Under the pieces are notes generated by a model, which worked only from the letters and a program-made list of their open reading frames with translations, ran no database searches and was not told where the DNA came from. Source: Lactarius indigo (Eukaryota > Basidiomycota > Agaricomycetes > Russulales > Russulaceae). From it: a stretch of DNA of 64,000 nucleotides. The translations under genes and the position numbers were made by a program. Location: positions 1,426,001 through 1,490,000 of the forward strand of contig JAFKAC010000011.1 of NCBI GenBank assembly GCA_025766275.1, given 5' to 3'. Positions 25,139 through 33,600 of the stretch are shown here, piece by piece (within the stretch, counting starts at the first letter, position 1; each line of letters begins with the position of its first letter).

Positions 25139-25542
25139 GACCTGAGGCCTTCAGGCCAGCTCGATACGACCACTCATCCACCTGCTCCACCTTCCATGTC
25201 CACATGATCCACCCGCTCGCCTTCTCATACGTTATGACCTGCACATACCATGCCCGCCAGTCAGCGCTCAACGAAACGACCACCAAGTAAAAGGCTCACC
25301 TAGGATTCCCATGTCTGTCGAAGGAATACCTTGTAGGTTGAACTGAACAACGAGCCAGACCTGGTCAGCCCTGAGCAGCTGCCGACGTGTGGTGAGCCTG
25401 AGCGGGTCCCGTCGTAGTGTGTGCTGACCCCACGCCAGTTGAGGTACTTGGCACAGTCCATCACGGCGGGGGTCCACTGCCCAACGATAGTCCACAGCTG
25501 GTTTGCGTTGAAGGTCTGGAGGTCGCCCGCTTTGCTGCACAT
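25139..25542 (-). pseudogene. GH5 exo-beta-1,3-glucanase, 3' fragment cut by element A
   Basis: On the minus strand, 25541-25300 reads MCSKAGDLQTFN, LWTIVGQWTPAVMDCAKYLN, then YDGTRSGS and FSSTYKVFLRQTWES. A 61-bp GT-AG intron (25299-25239) follows, then VITYEKASGWIMWTWKVEQ and DEWSYRAGL. This is the C-terminal third of a secreted GH5 glucan 1,3-beta-glucosidase that trims cell-wall glucan. The nucleophile region is present in altered form (VGQW where the family has VGEW), so even this part lacks the expected catalytic glutamate. A TAG at 25300-25302 sits exactly at the splice junction where homologues have glutamine, which suggests CAG to TAG. Element A is inserted immediately upstream; the next fragment is at 33489. 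The gene is dead. Confidence 0.75.
25538..25542. other. Target site duplication CACAT, left side of element A
   Basis: CACAT directly precedes the left LTR (starts TGTTACGC) and is repeated at 33489-33493 directly after the right LTR (ends ATAACA). Five base pairs is the usual Ty3/Gypsy integrase duplication. Confidence 0.9.
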
Positions 25543-26121
25543 TGTTACGCCCTAGCAGGGGCGTGGGTTCTAAAGGTTCTGAATCACACAAGTATCAAGC
25601 GAAGACCTCTGTTGTCTTATTGCTATGAAATACGAGTGATAAAAGTGTGGCACAAGGTGCAGCACTACTCTGTAATGTAGGACTCCTCGTCCGAAGTGTC
25701 TAACACTTCTCTACACTTGATCTTGCTAGTGCACAGAGTATAACAGGTGTAACGCGTTGATATAGTTCAACTGCAAAGACTTCGAAGTGTCCTGGTTAGG
25801 GACTGAGGTAGGGGATGCACAAGAAGAGAGGGATAAGGCAAGGTCACACCAAAGTATGGAGGCAAGGTTGCTAGATTGCAAACGAAGCCAAGTCTGGCTT
25901 CCTACGGTCTATGGTACAGGTTTATATAGGACAGGGTTTCAAACAACATGAACACAAGTCCACACAATATCAAAGAGACTAAACGGAGTAAACAGAAGTT
26001 TGGATCAAAGAAACAGCGCCACTAGTAACAGTAGCTCCTTTGGTAACAAGGTATAGTACAGAAGGGGGAAGGCAGGGTGGAGACATACTGTGACTTGGGT
26101 CCGAAGCGTCGGATCATAACA
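25543..26121 (-). repeat. Element A 3' LTR
   Basis: 579 bp, beginning TGTTACGCC and ending CATAACA on the plus strand. It matches 32910-33488 almost exactly; the differences seen are in the first ten bases and two further transitions near 25830-25858. Confidence 0.93.
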
Positions 26122-26147
26122 TGAGCCCCTCTCTAAGTCAACTCTCC

Positions 26148-26798
26148 CTAGAGTGCTTCGAAGTCCATCAGGTCATAGACATCGTTGTCTACATCGTTGG
26201 AGGGGGTGCTCTCGCGAGGGAGGGGGCAGCGATGTTGGCGAAGGAAGTTGAAGGGACCATGGGCCCCACACTTGCGACAATTTTCATACTTGGGGCACTT
26301 GATTTCTTCGTGGCTGTTACTGGTAAAACACTTGCCACACCACTGAGTGCGTTCTTCTGGGGCTGGCCAGAGACACTGATAGGGGAAGTGGTCAGTGCTA
26401 GAACACCTCCAGCAGAACTTCTGTTTTTGAGGGCAGGCAAAGGAGAGGTGGTCTTCAGACTGACACCTGTAACAAAGTCGAATGGTGCCAGTCTCCTTCT
26501 TGTTGGCTCTGCGCTTGCGTCTCTTCTTCCTTTCTGCAGAGGGGCTAGGTCCTTCTGGTTCGTCGTGGAGTCTTGGCATGGAGTGGTAGCGAGGTGGAGC
26601 AGGGGCAGGAATGTGGTGGACTTCAAAGGGGTGAGTTTCTTCTTCCGGAGGGGGGTGTAGTGTGAGCCATTGGTCTGCAATCCTGACATAGGCCTTGTGT
26701 TCTTGCAGCCTTCTTCGGGTGCTGGTTAGTTGCATGTCCATGTTGAGGAGGTGCCTTTTGAGGGGCTCCATCGTCTTGTACAGGCCTTCAATCTCCTT
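26148..26798 (-). CDS. Element A Pol tail with zinc-knuckle array, after an in-frame TGA
   Basis: This frame is exactly continuous with pol: after the TGA at 26801-26799 it reads on without another stop to 26148. It starts with a charged helical stretch (KEIEGLYKTMEPLKRH, QLTSTRRRLQEHK) that looks like a continuation of the coiled coil at the end of pol. A basic patch KKRRKRRANKK follows, then several knuckles: CYRC...H...C, CWRC...H...C, CGKC...H...C and CRKC...H. The first two fit CX2CX4HX4C. It ends in an acidic tail. Starting from the ATG at 26771 gives 207 residues as a separate ORF. If the TGA was once CGA, it was the end of Pol. Nucleic-acid binding is likely; the role is unknown. Confidence 0.7.
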   Translation of the reverse strand, partial: KEIEGLYKTMEPLKRHLLNMDMQLTSTRRRLQEHKAYVRIADQWLTLHPPPEEETHPFEVHHIPAPAPPRYHSMPRLHDEPEGPSPSAERKKRRKRRANKKETGTIRLCYRCQSEDHLSFACPQKQKFCWRCSSTDHFPYQCLWPAPEERTQWCGKCFTSNSHEEIKCPKYENCRKCGAHGPFNFLRQHRCPLPRESTPSNDVDNDVYDLMDFEAL

Positions 26799-29700
26799 TC
26801 AGAGGGCCTTCTGGTTTCGCAAGAGTCGGCGAGTCCTGGAGATTTCTGCTGTGAGGCGGTCATCTTTCAGGTCTTCTAGGACTTCATCAACTTGTCTGGC
26901 TGTGGGGGAAGCTTTGTCCAAGTTCTGCATCTGAGCTGGGGTGATGGGGGGAGCTGGATTGTGGGGGTCGTCGTCTCTGGGAAGGAGGAAGAGGGGGAGG
27001 CCATAGTGAGGGAGGTTCTTGCCCATGGTGCCGATGACATCTTCTTTGTTTTCACTGATCTTGATCCATTTGGCATCCTTTCGGATGTATGAGGTTGGGT
27101 CAGCGTCGTCAGGGATGAGGAAGTGGACATAGCGGCTGCTCCAGGGGTCATTCAAGAAGAAGGGGTAACCAGGGTCGTCGTCTTCTTCAGTAGTGATGTG
27201 CATCCTTTCATAGTTAATGGGGAGTGCGTCCATGATTGGGTCGTTGATTATTTCGCTGAGACGAGCCATGGTCACTCTGGGATCAGGGGGGGAGGTGGTA
27301 GGTCGGTGTATCTCGGGGGTAGGGGGAGCTGTGTGTCCAGGAGGGGGAAGATGAAGGGCTATTCCTCCTCCTTCTGTTTCTATGACGCTGGGCATGGTGG
27401 GATCGATGGGTTGTGGTTCCTGGATGAGTGAAGGCAAGGAAGGGGGTCGTGCTGGGAAGGGAGAATAGCCAGAGGAGGGTGTGACAGAGGGTGTTTCGTC
27501 AAAGGAGCCTCTTTCCATGGCACGAGCAACAAGATGTTCTACAGAGGAGGAGCGAGAGGGCATGGTGAGGAAGCTAGTGGGGAAGGTGGTTGCTGTTCGT
27601 ATTGTTACTTCCTTTCGTTTTAACCATTGCTTTGCTCCTTCGCTTCTGGGGTTGCTTTCAAAGTGTTCCTGAATAAGTTCTGGGGCGTTGAGGTTCTTTT
27701 CTGGTTCCCAACTGTTGTGTGCATCGGAGTATCCCTTCCACTTGATTAGGAACTGTAACTGGTTCCTGTGGCGTCTTGTTTCTAGTATTTTCTCGACTTC
27801 CCACTCCTGTTCTCCATCTACTAGATCTGGGGGTGGTTCTGTAAAGTTCTTTCCATGTATGGAGGTTTCTTTGTATGGCATCAGGAGTGACGCATGAAAT
27901 ACTGGGTGGATCCGCCACTGATGGGGAAGTTTCAGGGCATATGTGGTGGCGGAGATCTTCTTTGTGACCCTGAAGGGTCCATATCTTTTTGGGGCTAACT
28001 TGAAACTAGGGTGTGTTGTTTTCAAGTTCCTGGCATCCAGCCACACACTATCTCCTTCTGTGTGTTGTTCGAAGTGAGAGGATCCTTTGTAGAGTGACTG
28101 TGCATGGGTAATTGCTGCTTGGGCGGTCCTTCTGGCTTCCTGGATTTGCTCCAATCTCTCTTGTGTTCCTGGTACTGTGGTCGTTCTTTCTGGTTGGTGT
28201 ACTCTTGGGATGTACCCAAGGATTAATTCGTAGGGTGCCTTTTTAGTGGTTGCGCTTGGCCAGGAGTTGTGGGTGTACTGTGCCAGTGGTAGTAGCTCCG
28301 TCCAATTGTCTTGTTGATGGTTTATGAACATTCGGAGGTACTGTTCTAACCACTGGTTTGTTCGCTCTGATTGTCCATCTGTTTGTGGGTGGTATGCTGT
28401 GCTGATGTTTTGTTCTATGTCAAGCACTCTGCACAGTTCTTTGATGAACTTCGCTGTGAATCTGGGGTCTCTGTCGGAGATGACCCTTCTTGGTAGTCCA
28501 TAGTGTGGCAGGACAGTTTTGGCATAGAGTTTTGCCACTCCTTCTGCGTCTATTGTTTCGCTGCATGGGATAAAGAAGGCTGCTTTGGAACAGTCATGAT
28601 CCGTGATGGTGAGAATTGTGTCATTGTCTTCTGATTGGGGTAGCTTTGTGATAAAGTCTAGAGCGATGGTTTCAAAAGGGAGTGCTTCTGGGTTAGTCTT
28701 GATGGGGAATATCGGTGGTTTCGGGTTCCCAGGGAAGTTCTTGTTTGATTGGCATGTGGCACAGCCTTTTACATATGTGGATATGTCGTCTTTCATGTTT
28801 GGCCACCAAAAGTCTTGTGACACTAACCACAAGGTCTTTGTTATTCCAGGGTGTCCAGCTGTTTTTGTATCGTGAAACAGGGAAATTACCCCCCTCTTTA
28901 GCGGTGTGTTGTCCACAACCACCAGTTTGTCACCTCTCCACCAGTGTTTGCCTTGTTTCACTAGGTGGAAGGGGGCGGCCCACTCGTCCAGAGTGTCTTG
29001 GTGGTCTAATTGGTGTGCCATGACCCGATCATCTATCCTTATGGAGAGAGCGGAGTTTGCGAAGATGGTTGGGGTCAGGACTACTACATCAGTGTTATCC
29101 CCTGTTCTGGTGTCGTGGTCAGGGCGTCGCGACAGGGCATCAGCATGGTTTTGGGGTCCGGGTTTGTGGTGAAGTTTGATGTGATAGTCTGCAAGTCTGG
29201 GGATGTAGCGCGCCACTCTCCTATTGATTTGTCGAGGGTGGCGATAATATTCTAGGTTTTTGTGGTCTGTAAACACTGTGATTTCGTGGGGGGACCCTAA
29301 AAGAAGGTGTCTCCAGTGTTCCAGTCCTCTGATTACTGCCAGGAGTTCCCTGTCATGGATGTCATAGTTGCGCTCCGCTTCTGAAAATGATTTGGAGAAG
29401 TATCCCACAGCTTGTGGTTTGTTTCGGCTATCTCTTTGTGTTAAGATTGCCCCTGTAGCGAAAGCGGAGGCATCTACTTCTAGTTCGAAAGGTTTGTCCA
29501 TATCTGGTTGGCATAAGATGGGGTCTTTGCATACAAGCGTGATGAGAGCTTCTAAGGCTTCTGCTGCTTCCTTTGTCCATCTGAAGGGTCCTTCTGACGT
29601 CTTTATTGTGTCCGTGATGGGTCTTGCTAAGTGAGCGAAGTTGGGGATGAAGGGTCGCTGATAACTTAGTGTTCCCAACACGCTTCTTGCTTGTTTGACT

Positions 29701-31028
29701 GACTTGATGTCTCTTGGCCAGTCTTTTAGTCCTTCTACTTTCTTTGGGTCGATTTTGATTTGAGACCCATCGATGACAATGCCTAGGTAGTGGATCTTTC
29801 TTTGTTTGAACACACATTTCGACGCTTTAAGGAAATAAGATTCCTTTTCACAGATTTCCAAGAACTCGTGTACAATTTGTCTGTGGCATTCTGTATCTTC
29901 TTCTGTGGCTATCAGGACATCGTCCATGTACACAAATAGCTCTCTTGGGTATTTGTCCATAAGTGGTCGAAGTATTCTGCTCATGGTTCTTGCAAAGGTG
30001 GCTGGTGCATTTGTGAGGCCAAAGGTCATGACTCGAGGGATGAACAGCCCCCTTGGTGTCTTGAAGGCTGCCTTCCACTGGTCTTCCTCTTTTATGTGGA
30101 TGTTATGGTACCCCCATCTGATATCGAACTTTGAGAACAGTGTTTTCCCATTTAAGTTGGTCAGGATGTCGGAGATGAGAGGTAGTGGGTAAGTGTCTTT
30201 TATTGTCCAGGTGTTTAGGGGTCTGTAGTCCAGGATAGGGTGCAACCCTCCGTCTGTTTTCTTTCTGAAGAAGAAGGAGGAAGCGTAGGGGGAGCTTCCT
30301 TCATAGATGTATCCTTTTGCTATGTTTTCGTCGAGATATGCCTTCAACTCCTTGTCTTCTTCTGGAGTCAAGGGGTAGATTTTGCAGTTGATCTTGTTGG
30401 GTGCATCTGGTCGCAATGTGATGGGATGGTCTTCTTCTCTTTCTGGGGGAAAGCGCTGTGCTTCTTCGTCTGAGAATACTTTGTTGTGGCGCTGGTATTC
30501 TTCTGGGATTGCAGTTTCTTTTACTGGGTCAAAGGTTGTTTTGGTTGCTGCCGCTTTTGCTTCTTGGTGTCGCTTTCTTCGGAAGCGGTACCCTCCTGTC
30601 AGGATGGTGACAGCTTCTCCTTTCAGCTCTTGTTTCTTCCAGTCTATGTCTGGGTTTTCATGTTCGAACCAGGGGTATCCAAAGATCATTCTGTCTTCCC
30701 CTAGGCTGGTTACGAAAAACTGGAAAGGAGTTTCTTCTTCTCCTCTTTTTATCCATAGCTGGCATGTTTCTGTCATGGTGCCATCTTTGTTTAGCGATCC
30801 ATCTACATTCCGGACCAATCTGGGTGGTTTCAGAGGAGTGGTTCCTAGTCCAAGTTTTTGGATTAGGTTTCGGTCGATTAGGTTGTCTGTTGCACCACTG
30901 TCCAGCAGCACATTTATGCGAGCTTCTTTGTAGTAAAGGCGAACGAGGACTTTGATTGTCATAGCACTATCGCGAACACTATACATTGAATTGGCCTCCC
31001 TGTCAGCTCTCACAGGTCGGCATCGCAA
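26799..31028 (-). CDS. pol: Element A Pol polyprotein (protease, RT, RNase H, integrase, chromodomain)
   Basis: 1,409 codons. Retropepsin has LLDSGATDN with D43. The reverse transcriptase has LDYRPLNTWT, FDIRWGYHNI and VYMDDVLIAT (Y367). RNase H has LEVDASAFATGAIL and DIHDRELLAVIRGLEHW. The integrase has a zinc finger HPGITK...GCATCQSNK and the DDE core ALDFITKLP, ISDRDPRF, DGQSERTNQW. The chromodomain WEVEKILETRRHRNQLQFLIKWKGY...SWEP follows. Another 300-odd residues continue past it: an acidic/Pro-rich linker, a globular stretch ending HYGLPLFLLP, and a coiled-coil start DRLTAEISRTRRLLRN. Pol overlaps the end of gag by 19 nt in the -1 frame and has no ATG there, so it is probably made by frameshifting. 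It copies element RNA and integrates the cDNA; the chromodomain probably targets modified histones. Confidence 0.92.
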   Translation of the reverse strand: MRCRPVRADREANSMYSVRDSAMTIKVLVRLYYKEARINVLLDSGATDNLIDRNLIQKLGLGTTPLKPPRLVRNVDGSLNKDGTMTETCQLWIKRGEEETPFQFFVTSLGEDRMIFGYPWFEHENPDIDWKKQELKGEAVTILTGGYRFRRKRHQEAKAAATKTTFDPVKETAIPEEYQRHNKVFSDEEAQRFPPEREEDHPITLRPDAPNKINCKIYPLTPEEDKELKAYLDENIAKGYIYEGSSPYASSFFFRKKTDGGLHPILDYRPLNTWTIKDTYPLPLISDILTNLNGKTLFSKFDIRWGYHNIHIKEEDQWKAAFKTPRGLFIPRVMTFGLTNAPATFARTMSRILRPLMDKYPRELFVYMDDVLIATEEDTECHRQIVHEFLEICEKESYFLKASKCVFKQRKIHYLGIVIDGSQIKIDPKKVEGLKDWPRDIKSVKQARSVLGTLSYQRPFIPNFAHLARPITDTIKTSEGPFRWTKEAAEALEALITLVCKDPILCQPDMDKPFELEVDASAFATGAILTQRDSRNKPQAVGYFSKSFSEAERNYDIHDRELLAVIRGLEHWRHLLLGSPHEITVFTDHKNLEYYRHPRQINRRVARYIPRLADYHIKLHHKPGPQNHADALSRRPDHDTRTGDNTDVVVLTPTIFANSALSIRIDDRVMAHQLDHQDTLDEWAAPFHLVKQGKHWWRGDKLVVVDNTPLKRGVISLFHDTKTAGHPGITKTLWLVSQDFWWPNMKDDISTYVKGCATCQSNKNFPGNPKPPIFPIKTNPEALPFETIALDFITKLPQSEDNDTILTITDHDCSKAAFFIPCSETIDAEGVAKLYAKTVLPHYGLPRRVISDRDPRFTAKFIKELCRVLDIEQNISTAYHPQTDGQSERTNQWLEQYLRMFINHQQDNWTELLPLAQYTHNSWPSATTKKAPYELILGYIPRVHQPERTTTVPGTQERLEQIQEARRTAQAAITHAQSLYKGSSHFEQHTEGDSVWLDARNLKTTHPSFKLAPKRYGPFRVTKKISATTYALKLPHQWRIHPVFHASLLMPYKETSIHGKNFTEPPPDLVDGEQEWEVEKILETRRHRNQLQFLIKWKGYSDAHNSWEPEKNLNAPELIQEHFESNPRSEGAKQWLKRKEVTIRTATTFPTSFLTMPSRSSSVEHLVARAMERGSFDETPSVTPSSGYSPFPARPPSLPSLIQEPQPIDPTMPSVIETEGGGIALHLPPPGHTAPPTPEIHRPTTSPPDPRVTMARLSEIINDPIMDALPINYERMHITTEEDDDPGYPFFLNDPWSSRYVHFLIPDDADPTSYIRKDAKWIKISENKEDVIGTMGKNLPHYGLPLFLLPRDDDPHNPAPPITPAQMQNLDKASPTARQVDEVLEDLKDDRLTAEISRTRRLLRNQKAL

Positions 31029-32701
31029 AAATCCTGATCTAAGGCATAGTAGCGTCTCTTTTCATCCTCAGTCATGCCTTGGATGAGTGCATGGGCTTGT
31101 TGGACTTTATCTTCGGTTGTGGTAGCAGCCACTGATGAGGTGCTTGCTTCTGGGGTGTATGGGGGTGCAGTGTCCGCTTCTTGGGTGTCTGTGGCTCTGG
31201 CTTTGGTTTGGTTGGTGGTGTTTTGTCGTTGACAGTTCCTAGCCATGTGTCCTTGCTGTCTGCATTTGAAGCAGCGTCCTTCTTTCATGAGGGCTTTCTT
31301 TTCTTCTTCAGTAAGCTTCTTAAAGGGGGTGGAGGTGGTGGCATCTACATCCATCGCATTTGGGTCTCGCTTTGGTCGTCCTTGGTGGACATTCTGGGTT
31401 GGCCCTGGGTTTCTATTCCCTGGTCTGGCTTTTAGTAGCTTCCAGTGTTGGTGTTCTGCTCTGGCAGCGGTTTGCCACTCGTCCATGGTGTTTGGGATGG
31501 TGGTTCGCATAAGGCAAGCATGATACAGTCCTGTGGGTAGTCCCCTTTTGAAGAATTCCACCGTTCCAGGGGCATCTCTTGCCCATCCTGCTATTCCTGC
31601 CAGGTGTTCGAAGTTGAGGATGTAACTGTCCAATGCTCCGCCCTGCATCATTAAACTGATGAGCTTCTGATAGGCTCTTTCTTTGTTTAGAGTGTCGGTC
31701 CAGTCTCTGTCGAAGGTGTCGAGAAAACCGTCCCAAAGATCTTTGCTGTTTTTGGTGAGGGCTTTGGTGGGGTCTGCTAATGCCGCTTCCATGTCATCTT
31801 CAGTTTGGTTGACCCACAGTTGTACACCGGGTCCTTTGAACATTGTAAGGGCGAATAGTACCCATGCATAAGGTTCTTTGATGAGTTCATTCTCGCTATT
31901 TAACTTGATGTATCGTAGTAGTTCTCTTTTGAACTGACTACTCTCTGTTCTATCTCCGGTGAACGGAGTAGGGGGTGCTCCTTTGAGTCCTCCTGAACTT
32001 GTTGTTGGTGTTCCTCCTGTTCCGGTGCTTGAGCCGGTACCTGTGCCAGTGCCTGTGGCGTTTATGGCTGACATGATAAGTGTTGGTTGTGGTGTGATGG
32101 GGATCTGGGGTGGTTCAACTGGGGAGGGCAATCTGATTGGTGGTAGTGGGGCTGGGAATCCTTCTTCCGCTGGGGATGGTTCTATCCAGATAGGGATAGT
32201 GGGGCTGGCTTGTGACGAAGCTTGTGTGGGTACTGTGATGTCTAGGCGGTGTTCTGAGGAGTGGGATAGTTCTGAGTGTGATTCCGCTTCGTCTGAGCTG
32301 GGTTCTTCTTCTGATGAGTCTTGTTGTAGTCCATATGTTCCCCTAGTGTTTCTTGGTGCTGAGGATGATTGTTGTGTGGGCGTTTCTGGGTTCTGTTCGT
32401 CTTCTTCGTTCCACCAGCCTAGTCCTTCAGCAAATCTATGTGGTGTGATGTTTATGGCTCTGGTGTGGTATGTATTCTGAAAGTACTGGAGGATATACCA
32501 GTTGTTGTTGATGAATTCCACTGGTCTGAGTTCGCCTTTGATAAGGCACTTGTAACAAGGTGGTCTGCCTGATGTTGTGGCCCAGCGAGCTCCTTTTCCT
32601 AGTTGACTGCTTTTAACGTGGTGTGGGAGGTCGTCTTGTGTTCTGGTTGTGACTGGGGTCCAATCGTTGTCTGATTCAAAGGTGACACTGATGCTAGCCA
32701 C
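31010..32701 (-). CDS. gag: Element A Gag with non-AUG N-terminal region
   Basis: 563 codons if read from the GTG at 32701. No ATG occurs between the predicted transcript start (33262) and 32334, and the ATG at 32334 is out of frame. The N-terminal region contains NDWTPV and GELRPVEFINNNW. The RPVEF part is shared with the Gag proteins of elements B and C at the same distance from the start. A Ser/Glu-rich linker follows, then a GTGTGTG run near an in-frame MSAINAT (a possible internal start). The retrotransposon Gag capsid-like fold is recognisable around SSQFKRELLRYIKLN to KRGLPTGLYHACL. One zinc knuckle, CFKCRQQGHMARNC, lies near the C-terminus. The frame ends at 31010 inside the overlap with pol. 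Confidence 0.85.
   Translation of the reverse strand: MASISVTFESDNDWTPVTTRTQDDLPHHVKSSQLGKGARWATTSGRPPCYKCLIKGELRPVEFINNNWYILQYFQNTYHTRAINITPHRFAEGLGWWNEEDEQNPETPTQQSSSAPRNTRGTYGLQQDSSEEEPSSDEAESHSELSHSSEHRLDITVPTQASSQASPTIPIWIEPSPAEEGFPAPLPPIRLPSPVEPPQIPITPQPTLIMSAINATGTGTGTGSSTGTGGTPTTSSGGLKGAPPTPFTGDRTESSQFKRELLRYIKLNSENELIKEPYAWVLFALTMFKGPGVQLWVNQTEDDMEAALADPTKALTKNSKDLWDGFLDTFDRDWTDTLNKERAYQKLISLMMQGGALDSYILNFEHLAGIAGWARDAPGTVEFFKRGLPTGLYHACLMRTTIPNTMDEWQTAARAEHQHWKLLKARPGNRNPGPTQNVHQGRPKRDPNAMDVDATTSTPFKKLTEEEKKALMKEGRCFKCRQQGHMARNCQRQNTTNQTKARATDTQEADTAPPYTPEASTSSVAATTTEDKVQQAHALIQGMTEDEKRRYYALDQDFCDADL
31028..31034 (-). promoter_or_regulatory. Candidate -1 frameshift heptamer of element A (GGATTTT)
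   Basis: In the gag frame the codons read G GAT TTT, and the pol frame reads GGA TTT TTG. The heptamer resembles GGAUUUA, a known retroviral slippery site, and lies inside the 19-nt gag/pol overlap. No structure downstream was tested. Confidence 0.5.
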
Positions 32702-32897
32702 AATTGTGGTCTGTCTTGAGTGCTGATTTGTGTAAGGGGATGGCTGAAGTGGCCTCTTGTGTCAAGGAGGATCCGTCGCCCGGCTATGCCGTCGTTTCTG
32801 GGCTCTGTGGAGTGTCTGGTTGTTGGCTGATGCGTCCTCTTGGATCGTCACCCACTCTGCTGTGTGGCAGTAGTGTCTTGGGTGTATTGGGAGTTGT

Positions 32898-32908
32898 AGA
32901 CTTGGCTT
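32898..32908 (-). promoter_or_regulatory. Element A self-priming primer-binding site
   Basis: On the minus strand AAGCCAAGTCT begins one base after the 5' LTR. Its reverse complement AGACTTGGCTT occurs in the same LTR at 33262-33252, 33 nt downstream of a TATATAAA box. Exact 11-nt complementarity between the primer site and the expected mRNA 5' end is the Tf1-type self-priming layout; no tRNA 3'-end match was recognised. Confidence 0.8.
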
Positions 32909-32909
32909 A

Positions 32910-33488
32910 TGTTATGCCCTAGCAGGGGCGTGGGTTCTAAAGGTTCTGAATCACACAAGTATCAAGCGAAGACCTCTGTTGTCTTATTGCTATGAAATAC
33001 GAGTGATAAAAGTGTGGCACAAGGTGCAGCACTACTCTGTAATGTAGGACTCCTCGTCCGAAGTGTCTAACACTTCTCTACACTTGATCTTGCTAGTGCA
33101 CAGAGTATAACAGGTGTAACGCGTTGATATAGTTCAACTGCAAAGACTTCGAAGTGTCCTGGTTAGGGACTGAGGTAGGGGATGCACAAGAAGAGAGGGA
33201 TAAGGCGAGGTCACACCAAAGTACGGAGGCAAGGTTGCTAGATTGCAAACGAAGCCAAGTCTGGCTTCCTACGGTCTATGGTACAGGTTTATATAGGACA
33301 GGGTTTCAAACAACATGAACACAAGTCCACACAATATCAAAGAGACTAAACGGAGTAAACAGAAGTTTGGATCAAAGAAACAGCGCCACTAGTAACAGTA
33401 GCTCCTTTGGTAACAAGGTATAGTACAGAAGGGGGAAGGCAGGGTGGAGACATACTGTGACTTGGGTCCGAAGCGTCGGATCATAACA
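32910..33488 (-). repeat. Element A 5' LTR
   Basis: 579 bp, TG...CA ends. It contains the core promoter for the element on the minus strand (TATA 33295-33288, predicted start 33262). Confidence 0.93.
33288..33295 (-). promoter_or_regulatory. TATA box in element A 5' LTR
   Basis: TATATAAA on the minus strand. The segment complementary to the primer site begins 33 nt downstream, the normal TATA-to-start distance. Confidence 0.65.
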
Positions 33489-33600
33489 CACATGGTAGAT
33501 GTGTTGGGAATTAGATTGCGCGACGTCCTAAGCCAGTTCATCACATGACGTGAGAAATGCGGCTGGAGGAATCCTCATGTACTCACACTGCTGTGGTGCA
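33489..33600 (-). pseudogene. GH5 exo-beta-1,3-glucanase fragment upstream of element A
   Basis: On the minus strand an exon piece 33527-33489 reads DVAQSNSQHIY and then runs into the duplicated CACAT site. In homologues QHI lies shortly before the CSKA segment that is found on the other side of element A. A GTGAGT...CTTAG intron (33596-33528) precedes it, and the end of an earlier exon lies at 33597-33600. Joining the two sides across the target site leaves a one-base frame problem, so the gene was probably broken even without the element. Further upstream exons up to about 33770 are suspected but too decayed to call. Confidence 0.5.

Larger units (their letters stand above)
25543..33488 (-). 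mobile_element. Element A: full-length chromodomain Ty3/Gypsy retrotransposon
   Basis: 7,946 bp on the minus strand: 5' LTR 33488-32910, primer site 32908-32898, gag 32701-31010, pol 31028-26799 in the -1 frame, a tail frame 26798-26148, a purine tract (AGAGAGGGGCT) beside the 3' LTR, and 3' LTR 26121-25543. The LTRs are 579 bp each and differ at only about three positions, and the CACAT duplication is intact, so the insertion is young. The only visible damage is one in-frame TGA between pol and the tail. The domain order protease-RT-RNase H-integrase-chromodomain identifies a chromovirus-type Ty3/Gypsy element. Confidence 0.93.

Noticed and set aside
30382..32480. Long plus-strand frames opposite element A (for example 30382-30933 and 31959-32480)
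   Set aside because: They are shadows of the Gag and Pol frames on the minus strand.
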